NCBI RefSeq assembly: GCF_002161355.1
Contig: NZ_NFHL01000001.1
Coordinates: 124,001-188,000 of the forward strand
DNA: 64,000 nucleotides
Source: Lachnoclostridium sp. An76
GTDB taxonomy: Bacteria; Bacillota; Clostridia; Lachnospirales; Lachnospiraceae
Reading direction: 5' to 3'
Every line of letters starts with the position of its first letter. Within the stretch, counting starts at the first letter, position 1. Under the pieces are notes generated by a model that saw only the letters and a program-made list of their open reading frames with translations, made no database searches and was not told the DNA's origin. This document shows positions 1 through 6,992 of the stretch, piece by piece. The translations under genes were made by a program, and so were the position numbers.

Positions 1-1
1 G

Positions 2-229
2 ATTGAGGCACTAAATGATAAGCATAAAAGAATAGAAGTACGAGTGATTGAACAAATAATGTTTAATTATGAAAACTATTATAAAGATATTCAGTTTATG
101 GCTTCGAGAGAATGCTATTATATAGATCATTACCAAGCTTTAGGTCAGTGTTTAGAACAGTGCCCGGATGGAAGCAATATTAGAAGAGATGTCTGGGAGA
201 ATGAAAAAATGCTTAGTAGTAAGGCATAA
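2..229 (+). CDS. 3' fragment of an unrecognised protein
   Basis: The reading frame is open from the left edge and ends at TAA 227-229, so this is the C-terminal 75 residues of a gene beginning outside the window. An internal GTG at 44 has no convincing ribosome-binding site. The peptide is rich in Tyr, Asn, Glu and Lys and has three Cys (RECYY, GQCLEQC). I do not recognise the family. The DNA is much more AT-rich than the genes that follow and leads directly into a cluster of short repeats, which suggests the end of an acquired segment (inference). Confidence 0.45.
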   Translation: MEALNDKHKRIEVRVIEQIMFNYENYYKDIQFMASRECYYIDHYQALGQCLEQCPDGSNIRRDVWENEKMLSSKA

Positions 230-265
230 TCTTTTACTACCAATTTTACTACTAACAGGTAGTAA
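215..265. repeat. cluster of four TTACTAC / GTAGTAA words
   Basis: The 7-bp word TTACTAC occurs directly at 234-240 and 246-252 and inverted (GTAGTAA) at 216-222 and 259-265. The pair at 246-252/259-265 makes a 7-bp hairpin with a 6-nt loop, and the pair at 216-222/234-240 makes another with an 11-nt loop. The first copy lies inside the last codons of the upstream fragment. Such clustering fits a recombinase or attachment-site region, or a terminator-like fold; neither is proven. Confidence 0.45.
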
Positions 266-280
266 TAACATGCCTAATTC

Positions 281-315
281 TGCTCTGATTTGCCACAATC
301 TGTAATTTCAGAGCA
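281..315. repeat. 8-bp inverted repeat with nested hairpin
   Basis: TGCTCTGA (281-288) and TCAGAGCA (308-315) are perfect inverted repeats separated by 19 nt, with a smaller nested GATT/AATC pair. It lies between the AT-rich upstream fragment and the phosphatase gene. No T-tract follows it in the right place for a typical terminator. It may be part of the same junction as the TTACTAC cluster. Confidence 0.35.
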
Positions 316-383
316 TTTTACCATAATCCCAGAAACCCTTGCAAAACATGGCATTCCGGGGCAAAACAAGGAGAAACAAAACA

Positions 384-848
384 ATGATAAAAATACTTTT
401 TATTTGCCACGGCAACATCTGCCGCTCAACAATGGCTGAATATGTTATGAAAGATATGGTCAACAAGATGAACCTTTCCGATTCTTTCCACATCGACTCC
501 GCCGCCACCAGCCGCGAGGAGATCGGCAATCCGGTCCATCACGGCACGCGCCGGAAATTAAAAGAAGTGGGCATTCTCTGCGGGGATCATCGGGCGCGCC
601 AGATGTGCCGGGAAGAGTATGACAAGTTTGATTACATCATTGGCATGGATTCCTGGAATATCCGGAATATCAACCGCATCATCGGAAATAATGATCCGGA
701 TCACAAGGTATATAAGCTTCTGGATTTTACGGACCGAAAGGGCCAGGATATTGCCGATCCATGGTATACGGGGAATTTTGACGATACTTACAGAGATGTG
801 AAAGAGGGCTGCGAAGCCCTCCTGAATGACTGCCTTCTACGCCTCTAA
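384..848 (+). CDS. low-molecular-weight protein-tyrosine phosphatase
   Basis: 154 residues, the usual size for LMW-PTPs. The P-loop C-X5-R is CHGNICRS at residues 8-15, with nucleophile C8 and R14, right after the first beta strand (MIKILFI). The general-acid loop is ADPW, with D125. The start at 384 is preceded by AAGGAG at 368-373 and places the P-loop at the family-typical position; an in-frame ATG at 339 would add 15 unlikely residues. It hydrolyses phosphotyrosine or arginine-phosphate type substrates in the cytoplasm; the target is unknown. It ends 12 bp inside the convergent J-domain gene. Confidence 0.93.
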   Translation: MIKILFICHGNICRSTMAEYVMKDMVNKMNLSDSFHIDSAATSREEIGNPVHHGTRRKLKEVGILCGDHRARQMCREEYDKFDYIIGMDSWNIRNINRIIGNNDPDHKVYKLLDFTDRKGQDIADPWYTGNFDDTYRDVKEGCEALLNDCLLRL

Positions 849-1553
849 AGCGTAGGAGAGCAGTTTTTTTAAGTTGTGATGGAACTGACGGTTCTGGTTC
901 TTGAGACGGAGCCTTTCCGTGCCGGATTTTGTCTCTTCCACAAAGGCGTCATAGCGTGAAAACAGTACCCGGTAATCCGCGGACTGCTTCTGCCCCCAGC
1001 GGATCAGGACCCAGTTCATGGCGTCCGGGTTCCAGTATTCCATGGGGATGCCGGACATCTTCATGACTGTGATGTACTGGACAGCTTTCATAGACAGTTC
1101 TGCGATCTGTCTGCCGCGGAAGGTCTCTTCCTTTTTCTGGGCTTTCCCGATCTTCGTGAAAATCCGCTGGGGAAGAGTTTTTTTATGGGCTTCGCGCTCC
1201 ATCAGGCGAAGGCTCTTTTTCAGGACGTCATTGAGCTGGTTGACTGTGTTCCAGTAGGTGACAAAGGATGTCTTTTCCTCCTCTTCGCCATCTTCGGGTC
1301 CTACTTTGAAAGTACGGAACACACGGTCTGTCTCGCCGAATGTATCCCGGTTGTATTCTTTGCGCTTTTCGGGATCAGAGAGCACCCGGTAAGCTTCCAG
1401 GATCTCCTGCATCAGGGCAGTGGTATCGATATCTTTATGTACATTTGCATCGGGATGATAGATCTTAGCCAATGCATTCTTGGCGGTCGTGATCTCTTCG
1501 AATGTCGCATCTCTTGAAACACCTAAAATATCATAATAAGTGCGCACTATCAT
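837..1553 (-). CDS. J-domain (DnaJ-like) protein
   Basis: 238 residues. The N-terminus is a canonical J domain (residues 5-70: YYDILGVSRDAT, then HPD at 33-35, then EAYRVLSDPEKRKEY), which stimulates the ATPase of a DnaK-type Hsp70. The G/F-rich linker, zinc fingers and C-terminal substrate domain of true DnaJ are absent. The rest (about 75-238) is a charged helical region I do not recognise, so it is a specialised co-chaperone rather than dnaJ. An AAGGAGGT ribosome-binding site lies just upstream of the ATG on the minus strand. It converges with, and overlaps by 12 bp, the phosphatase gene. Confidence 0.85.
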   Translation of the reverse strand: MIVRTYYDILGVSRDATFEEITTAKNALAKIYHPDANVHKDIDTTALMQEILEAYRVLSDPEKRKEYNRDTFGETDRVFRTFKVGPEDGEEEEKTSFVTYWNTVNQLNDVLKKSLRLMEREAHKKTLPQRIFTKIGKAQKKEETFRGRQIAELSMKAVQYITVMKMSGIPMEYWNPDAMNWVLIRWGQKQSADYRVLFSRYDAFVEETKSGTERLRLKNQNRQFHHNLKKLLSYALEA

Positions 1554-1597
1554 GGATGACCTCCTTATTAAATTGACGATTTATAACTCCCGTGACT

Positions 1598-1626
1598 AAT
1601 ATACGCCGGGGGTTCTGAAAAGTCAA
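1598..1626 (-). promoter_or_regulatory. sigma-A type promoter for the J-domain gene
   Basis: On the minus strand TTGACT (1626-1621) and TATATT (1603-1598) are 17 bp apart, and the predicted start point is about 40 bp upstream of the J-domain ATG. The spacing is ideal and both boxes match at five of six positions. Confidence 0.65.
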
Positions 1627-1706
1627 TTGTTCCCAGGCAAAATATGAATAATTCCCGTACTGTCCGCTTATATTTTTAACAGACGAATCTTGAAAGAGGT
1701 TTTGGA

Positions 1707-3011
1707 ATGAGTCGTTTGGCGATAAAACGGATCCAGACATTAGTCCTGGGGATCGCACTGGCGCTGTCGTGCATCTGCCTTCCGGTTGAGAGTCTGGCAG
1801 AGGAAGGAGAGCAGACAGATCACCCGCAGCAGGAGGAAGGACAGCAGGAAGACGGAGAGCAGGCAGAAGAACAGAAAACAGAAGAGCAGAAAGCGGAAGA
1901 ACCGCAGGCGCAGATAGAGATCAGTGCTCCGTCCGCCGTGCTCATGGAAGCTTCCACGGGCACTGTGATCTATGAGAAAGATGCGGATATAGCTCGCCCT
2001 CCGGCAAGTGTGACGAAAGTCATGACCATGCTGCTTATTTTTGACGCGCTGGAGGCGGGGAGCATCCATCTCGAGGATGAGGTGACAACATCAGAGTACG
2101 CGGCGTCCATGGGTGGGTCCCAGGTTTTTCTGGAGCCGGGGGAGACCCAGACCGTGGATACGATGCTCAAATGTATCGCAGTGGCGAGCGCGAATGACGC
2201 CTGTGTGGCAATGGCTGAATACATATGCGGAAGCGAGGAGGAGTTTGTCCGGAAGATGAATGAGCGGGCCAAAGGGCTGGAGATGGACAACACGAACTTT
2301 GTGAACTGCAACGGCCTGGATGCGGAAGGACACGTGACGAGCGCGAGGGATATTGCTCTTATGTCACGGGAGCTGATCACGAAATATCCACAGGTCCACG
2401 ACTATTCGATGATCTGGATGGAAAATATCACCCACAATACAAGCAAAGGCGCATCAGAGTTCGGGCTTGCGAACACGAATAAGCTGGTCCGTCAGTATGA
2501 GTATGCTACGGGGCTTAAGACCGGATCCACAGGCGAGGCGAAGTTCTGTGTTTCAGCGACAGGGAAGAAAAACGGGATCGAGATGATCGCAGTGATCATG
2601 GGAGCGAAAACTTCAAAAGAGCGGTTCGCAGACGCGGTCAAACTCTTAAATCACGGGTTCGGAAAGTGCCAGCTCTATACAGATGACAGCGCACCTGCCG
2701 TGAAGAGCGTGGATGTGAAGGGCGGAGTCGCGGGAAATGTCAGCGTGGAGCGTTCGGGGACGTTTTCCTATCTGGATATGACAGGGGCAAATCTGGCAGA
2801 GGTGGAGAAAAAGACGGAGGTGAGCAAGGATCTTTCCGCACCGGTAAAGAAAGGAGATGCTGTGGGCTATATCGTATATTCTATCGACGGCAGTGAGATC
2901 GGAAGAATGGAACTTACGGCCGGGGAAGATGTGGAGAAAGCCGGATTCCCGGACTATCTGAAAAAAGCATTTGACAGGCTCGTGCTGAGACGGCTGGTGC
3001 GGAAACTGTGA
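1707..3011 (+). CDS. dacF: D-alanyl-D-alanine carboxypeptidase (PBP5/DacF type)
   Basis: 434 residues, peptidase S11. A signal peptide (about 1-31) is followed by an unusual Glu/Gln-rich linker (about 32-69) built from QAEEQKTEEQKAEE-like repeats. Active-site motifs are S101-V-T-K104, S161-A-N163 and K271-T-G273. A beta-rich PBP5 C-terminal domain follows, then a basic amphipathic tail (KKAFDRLVLRRLVRKL) of the kind that anchors these enzymes to the outer membrane face. It trims the terminal D-Ala from peptidoglycan stem peptides. It is one of three S11 enzymes in this window. The acidic linker is probably a flexible spacer. Confidence 0.93.
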   Translation: MSRLAIKRIQTLVLGIALALSCICLPVESLAEEGEQTDHPQQEEGQQEDGEQAEEQKTEEQKAEEPQAQIEISAPSAVLMEASTGTVIYEKDADIARPPASVTKVMTMLLIFDALEAGSIHLEDEVTTSEYAASMGGSQVFLEPGETQTVDTMLKCIAVASANDACVAMAEYICGSEEEFVRKMNERAKGLEMDNTNFVNCNGLDAEGHVTSARDIALMSRELITKYPQVHDYSMIWMENITHNTSKGASEFGLANTNKLVRQYEYATGLKTGSTGEAKFCVSATGKKNGIEMIAVIMGAKTSKERFADAVKLLNHGFGKCQLYTDDSAPAVKSVDVKGGVAGNVSVERSGTFSYLDMTGANLAEVEKKTEVSKDLSAPVKKGDAVGYIVYSIDGSEIGRMELTAGEDVEKAGFPDYLKKAFDRLVLRRLVRKL

Positions 3012-3031
3012 GTGACGATGTAAAAACGCAC

Positions 3032-3061
3032 TTGTCCTTATGCGCTCTCCTGGTCTATAAT
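3032..3061 (+). promoter_or_regulatory. promoter for the metallophosphoesterase gene
   Basis: TTGTCC (3032-3037) and TATAAT (3056-3061) are separated by 18 bp. Transcription would start near 3068, just before the hairpin at 3075-3104, so that hairpin would lie in the 5' leader. Confidence 0.6.
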
Positions 3062-3074
3062 AGATAGGCAAACC

Positions 3075-3110
3075 GGGAACTGCCTGCTGTGTCAGACAGT
3101 TCCCTTTCGT
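3075..3110 (+). terminator. hairpin in the leader of the metallophosphoesterase gene
   Basis: GGGAACTG (3075-3082) pairs perfectly with CAGTTCCC (3097-3104) around a 14-nt loop and is followed by TTTCGT. The T-tract is short. It could end read-through from dacF or act as a leader structure, since the promoter at 3032-3061 lies upstream of it. Confidence 0.45.
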
Positions 3111-3122
3111 GGAGGAAGAAAT

Positions 3123-4010
3123 ATGGACTATGCAAAAGCAGGAGCTGTGGTTATCATCCTGCTCCTGGCAGCAGCCGCTGCCGCGGCAGAAATATACAGA
3201 GAGACGCATTGCTTCCGGGTGACACGGTATAAAGTGCCCGCGGAAAAGCTGGCGGGGATCCTCAGGAATGTGAAGATCCTTTTTCTGAGCGACCTTCATA
3301 ACTGTACTTACGGAAATGAAAATGAGAGGCTGCTCCGGAGTATAAGGGACGAGGAACCGGATCTGATCCTGATCGGCGGGGACATGCTTGTGGGAAAAGC
3401 AGGAGCACCATATGAAACCGCGCTGCATTTTGTGGAACAGCTTCCGGCGATCTGCCCTACGGTTTATGCCAATGGCAACCATGAGCTGAGGATGAAGGAA
3501 GATATAGAGACCTATGGGGATGCATACAGAGTTTACAAAAATATTCTGGAAAAACGAGGAGTGCATTTCCTCGAGGATTCGCGGATCCGCGTTGAGCTGG
3601 GGGATGTGTCTCTGCAGATCTGCGGCCTGGAGCTGCCGTCCTCTACCTATAAAAAATTCAGGAAAGACAGGATCACGGCAAGTGATATCGAGGGACATTT
3701 CGGGTTTCCGGCATCAGCAGATACATATACCATCCTTCTGGCGCATAACCCTGCATATATGGACGCCTATCTGGAGTGGGGCGCTGATATGGTACTATCA
3801 GGACATCTGCACGGAGGGCTGATACGAGTGCCGGGGATCGGCGGGATCGTCACTCCCCAGGGATTCTTGTTCCCCAGGTATTCGGGAGAAATGACCCGGA
3901 AAGGAAGCCAGACTGTGATCGTAAGCAGGGGATTGGGCACGCATACACTGAATATCCGTCTCTTTAATACGCCTGAGCTGATCTCAATACAGCTCGGCGG
4001 GGATCAATGA
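3123..4010 (+). CDS. membrane-anchored calcineurin-like metallophosphoesterase
   Basis: 295 residues. One N-terminal hydrophobic segment (about 5-22) anchors the enzyme. The metallophosphoesterase motifs follow in order: FLSDLHN, GGDM, NGNHE, a His in LLAHNP, and SGHLHGG. These supply the two-metal centre. It resembles the YkuE-type family acting at the membrane or wall, but the substrate cannot be read from sequence. GGAGGAAG precedes the ATG at 3123. It stands alone under its own promoter between dacF and scpA. Confidence 0.85.
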   Translation: MDYAKAGAVVIILLLAAAAAAAEIYRETHCFRVTRYKVPAEKLAGILRNVKILFLSDLHNCTYGNENERLLRSIRDEEPDLILIGGDMLVGKAGAPYETALHFVEQLPAICPTVYANGNHELRMKEDIETYGDAYRVYKNILEKRGVHFLEDSRIRVELGDVSLQICGLELPSSTYKKFRKDRITASDIEGHFGFPASADTYTILLAHNPAYMDAYLEWGADMVLSGHLHGGLIRVPGIGGIVTPQGFLFPRYSGEMTRKGSQTVIVSRGLGTHTLNIRLFNTPELISIQLGGDQ

Positions 4011-4054
4011 GTAAAGTTAAGACAGCCGAAGAGAAGACAGCGGCAGGAAAAAGA

Positions 4055-4083
4055 TTGTAAAAGCTGTTGGATTCCCTTATAAT
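4055..4083 (+). promoter_or_regulatory. promoter for scpAB
   Basis: TTGTAA (4055-4060), a 17-bp spacer and a perfect TATAAT (4078-4083) lie about 40 bp upstream of the scpA start. Confidence 0.7.
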
Positions 4084-4125
4084 ACAATATTGGTATCTTT
4101 TAAAAACACTATTCGGAGAGAACGC

Positions 4126-4884
4126 ATGGGAATACCGGTGAAACTGGAAGTATTTGAAGGTCCCCTGGATCTTCTGCTTCATCTGATCGATAAAAATAAA
4201 ATAGATATCTATGATATTCCAATCGTCGAGATCACGAATCAATACATGGAATACATCCGAAACATGCAGAGAGAAGACCTGAATGTCATGAGCGAGTTCC
4301 TTGTCATGGCGGCGACGCTTCTGGACATTAAATGCCGCATGCTCCTTCCAAAGGAAGTTACGGAAGAAGGCGAGGAAGAGGACCCGCGCCAGGAACTGGT
4401 CGAACAGCTCCTTCAGTACAAGATGTACAAGTATATGGCAAATGAGCTGAAAGACCGGCAGCTGGATGCGGACTATGTCCTGTACAAAAAGCCTACGATC
4501 CCTGCAGAGGTGCAGGAGTATGTAGAGCCGGTAGACCTTGACCGGCTTCTGGGGGATCTTACTCTGGTCCGGCTGAATGAGATCTTTCAGGACGTAATGA
4601 AGCGGCAGGTGGAAAAGATTGACCCGGTGAGGAGTAAGTTTGGAAAGATCGAGAAGGAAGAAGTGACCCTCTCAGATAAATTCACCTATATCCACAGCTA
4701 CCTGAAGGACCATAAGAGATTCAGCTTCCGCCAGCTTCTGGAAAAACAGCACAGCAGGATGCATATAGTCGTTACTTTCCTTGCGATCCTTGAGATGATG
4801 AAGCAGGGGAACATACGTGTAGAGCAGGAGGATACCTGTGGTGAGATCATGATTGAAAGGACAGGGGATACAGATGGAGATTGA
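4126..4884 (+). CDS. scpA: segregation and condensation protein A
   Basis: 252 residues, kleisin family. The N-terminus VKLEVFEGPLDLLLHLIDKNKIDIYDIPI is diagnostic of ScpA. The start at 4126 follows GGAGAG and begins right before this motif; an in-frame ATG at 4090 lies too close to the promoter. ScpA bridges the heads of the SMC dimer and binds ScpB, forming the chromosome-organising SMC-ScpAB complex. Its 3' end overlaps scpB by 11 bp, consistent with translational coupling. Confidence 0.95.
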   Translation: MGIPVKLEVFEGPLDLLLHLIDKNKIDIYDIPIVEITNQYMEYIRNMQREDLNVMSEFLVMAATLLDIKCRMLLPKEVTEEGEEEDPRQELVEQLLQYKMYKYMANELKDRQLDADYVLYKKPTIPAEVQEYVEPVDLDRLLGDLTLVRLNEIFQDVMKRQVEKIDPVRSKFGKIEKEEVTLSDKFTYIHSYLKDHKRFSFRQLLEKQHSRMHIVVTFLAILEMMKQGNIRVEQEDTCGEIMIERTGDTDGD

Positions 4885-5443
4885 GAAGCTGCAGAGCGCC
4901 ATTGAGGCGATCCTTTTTACGATGGGAGATTCCGTGGAGCTTGAAAAGCTGGCGTCAGCGATCGGGCATGACGAAGAGACAACGAGAAAGCTGATCCACA
5001 ACATGATGGATAAATACGAGGCGGCTGACAGGGGCATCCGCATTATCGAGCTGGATAATGCCTATCAGCTCTGTACGAAAAAGGAGATGTATGAATACCT
5101 GATCCGTGTTGCAAAACAGCCGAAGCGCTATGTGCTCACGGATGTCCTGTTGGAGACGTTGTCGATCATTGCGTATAAGCAGCCGGTGACGAAGCTGGAG
5201 ATCGAGAAGATCCGCGGGGTGAAATCCGACCATGCAGTGAATAAGCTGGTAGAATATGGGCTCGTTGAGGAGACAGGACGGCTTGATGCGCCGGGACGCC
5301 CGCTGCTCTTTGGGACGACAGAGGAATTCTTAAGGCGGTTCAGCGTGCATTCCCTGGACGAGCTCCCTGTGCTCGACCAGGAGCAGATCGAGCATTTTAA
5401 AGAGGAAGCTGAGGATGAAGCACAGCTCAAGCTGGATATCTGA
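4874..5443 (+). CDS. scpB: segregation and condensation protein B
   Basis: 189 residues with the two winged-helix domains of ScpB. Conserved stretches include IEAILFTMGDSV near the start and LETLSIIAYKQPVTKLEIEKIRGV in the second domain, followed by GRLDAPGRPLLFGTT. The ATG at 4874 lies inside the end of scpA. ScpB dimerises and regulates ScpA-SMC bridging. Its stop codon sits in a 15-bp tandem duplication (5432-5461), described separately. Confidence 0.95.
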   Translation: MEIEKLQSAIEAILFTMGDSVELEKLASAIGHDEETTRKLIHNMMDKYEAADRGIRIIELDNAYQLCTKKEMYEYLIRVAKQPKRYVLTDVLLETLSIIAYKQPVTKLEIEKIRGVKSDHAVNKLVEYGLVEETGRLDAPGRPLLFGTTEEFLRRFSVHSLDELPVLDQEQIEHFKEEAEDEAQLKLDI

Positions 5444-5485
5444 CTTCTGGATATCTGACTTTGGATATCATACCCCGGATATCCC
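5432..5485 (+). repeat. 15-bp tandem duplication spanning the scpB stop
   Basis: CTGGATATCTGACTT at 5432-5446 is repeated exactly at 5447-5461. Two further GGATATC words follow at 5463-5469 and 5478-5484. The first unit contains the last codons and the stop of scpB, so the duplicated unit carries a second in-frame copy of the same end. It is probably a replication-slippage product. Confidence 0.7.
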
Positions 5486-5593
5486 GATGTCAGGCTGCGT
5501 TTAAGCCGGGCGGTATCCGCGGATACGCTGATGTTCTATCCGTGCAGGCGGATACATATAGTGAAAATAAGACGGGATGAAGAGGTATCCTGT

Positions 5594-6841
5594 ATGTTTA
5601 TAATGAAAAACAGAATAAAAACGGTCTTATGTCTCGCTTTATGCCTTATGGCATACATATCAGCCGCTGTTTCTGTACGCTGTACCGCGCAGGCGCAGGA
5701 AGCGGAAAATGTCAGTGGTGCTGAGATAAAACCGTCCGAATTGTACGCCCGTTCAGCAGTCCTTATGGATGCAGGATCAGGGCGTATTTTATTTGCAAAA
5801 AACGGTCAGGAGGAGATGCCGATGGCGAGCACGACGAAGATCATGACCTGTATCCTCGTGCTGGAAGAGGGAGATCTGACGGAGACTGTAACTGTAAGCG
5901 AAGAGGCTGCTTCCCAGCCGGAGGTAAAGCTGGGGATGAAAAGCGGGCAGAGATTCCGCCTGAAAGACCTTCTGTACTCACTGATGCTGGAGTCGCATAA
6001 CGACTCAGCGGTCGCTGTCGCGGAACATATCGCGGGCAGCGTGCAGGGATTCGCGGATATGATGAACCGGAAGGCAGAAGAGATCGGATGCGATGCCACC
6101 TATTTTATCACGCCGAACGGACTGGATGCGGAGGATGAAAAAGGCGTCCACCATACCACTGCGGAGGATCTGGCGCGCATTATGAAATACTGCATCACAG
6201 ATTCGCCGGAACGGGACGGATTCCTCGAGATTACCAGGAAGGAAAGTTATACTTTTTCAGACTGTGACGGGAACGGAAATTATACGTGCAATAATCATAA
6301 TACCTTCCTGAAAATGATGGAAGGAGCGCTGACGGGAAAGACAGGGTTCACTGCGGATGCGGGTTACTGCTATGTGGGAGCGCTGCAGAGAGACGGCCGG
6401 ACGTTTATCGTATCCCTTCTGGCATGCGGCTGGCCGAATAATAAAGGGTATAAGTGGTCCGATACAAAGAAGCTGATGACCTATGGCATTGAAAATTATT
6501 TTTACAGAGAGATCAGCCCTGCGCTTCCTCAGAATACAGTGAAAGTAGAAAATGGCTATAACGGGGGCTTTCCCGGGAAAGAACCTGCGGAAGCCGGACT
6601 GAGGACGGGAGGAGGGACTCAGAAGCTGCTGATGAAGCAGTCAGAGGAAGTGGAAGAGGAACTGCGCCTGCCGGAAAAAATCCAGGCTCCGGTCAAAGAA
6701 GGGGACCGGCTGGGAGAATTGATCTACACAATGGATGGCAGGATCCTGGCTGTATATCCGGTCTTTGCCTCGGAAAGTGTTGGAAAGCGGAGTTTTTCTG
6801 TATGCCTGTCCTATATTGCGCATCAGTTTCTCGGCAGATAA
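5594..6841 (+). CDS. D-alanyl-D-alanine carboxypeptidase (PBP5-like)
   Basis: 415 residues, peptidase S11. A signal peptide (about 1-35) precedes motifs S79-T-T-K82, S134-H-N136 and K249-T-G251. A C-terminal PBP5-type beta domain follows and the protein ends in a hydrophobic stretch (SVCLSYIAHQFLGR). I chose ATG 5594 because AGAGG lies 8 nt upstream; the frame is open from 5531. It removes the terminal D-Ala of peptidoglycan peptides outside the cell. It lies downstream of scpAB without an obvious promoter, so it may be co-transcribed. Confidence 0.92.
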   Translation: MFIMKNRIKTVLCLALCLMAYISAAVSVRCTAQAQEAENVSGAEIKPSELYARSAVLMDAGSGRILFAKNGQEEMPMASTTKIMTCILVLEEGDLTETVTVSEEAASQPEVKLGMKSGQRFRLKDLLYSLMLESHNDSAVAVAEHIAGSVQGFADMMNRKAEEIGCDATYFITPNGLDAEDEKGVHHTTAEDLARIMKYCITDSPERDGFLEITRKESYTFSDCDGNGNYTCNNHNTFLKMMEGALTGKTGFTADAGYCYVGALQRDGRTFIVSLLACGWPNNKGYKWSDTKKLMTYGIENYFYREISPALPQNTVKVENGYNGGFPGKEPAEAGLRTGGGTQKLLMKQSEEVEEELRLPEKIQAPVKEGDRLGELIYTMDGRILAVYPVFASESVGKRSFSVCLSYIAHQFLGR

Positions 6842-6866
6842 GGTGAGAAAACAGGTCAGAAATGAA

Positions 6867-6973
6867 GCGAGGATAAAATAGATCAATAGAAATGATTAAT
6901 TTTGCCACTGGTATATAGGTGAAAGCTATGGTAGGATAAGTGAGGATAAAATAAAGCAATAAAATTGATTAAA
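6867..6973 (+). promoter_or_regulatory. two 34-bp imperfect direct repeats upstream of leuA-araC
   Basis: The 34-bp element at 6867-6900 recurs at 6940-6973 with 28 of 34 identical positions. Both share the core GAGGATAAAATA and end in TGATTAA. Centres are 73 bp apart, close to seven turns of B-DNA, so both face the same side of the helix. The second copy ends 19 bp before the leuA ATG. AraC-type dimers often bind paired direct repeats, so this is a candidate operator for the HTH domain of the adjacent gene (inference). A weak promoter (TTGCCA 6902-6907, TATGGT 6927-6932) lies between the copies. Confidence 0.6.
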
Positions 6974-6992
6974 TATAAGGAGACGTACAAAA

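Noticed and set aside
2646..3698. 350-codon minus-strand frame across the dacF end and metallophosphoesterase gene
   Set aside because: It spans two real genes, a promoter and a hairpin on the other strand, and its translation has no domain or membrane pattern.
5513..5526. Perfect palindrome GTATCCGCGGATAC upstream of the second carboxypeptidase
   Set aside because: A single 14-bp palindrome without promoter context; it may be chance or a minor hairpin.
6842..6992. Leucine T-box or attenuator upstream of leuA
   Set aside because: The leader is only 151 bp, has no specifier-loop or T-box sequence, no leucine-rich leader peptide and no terminator hairpin.
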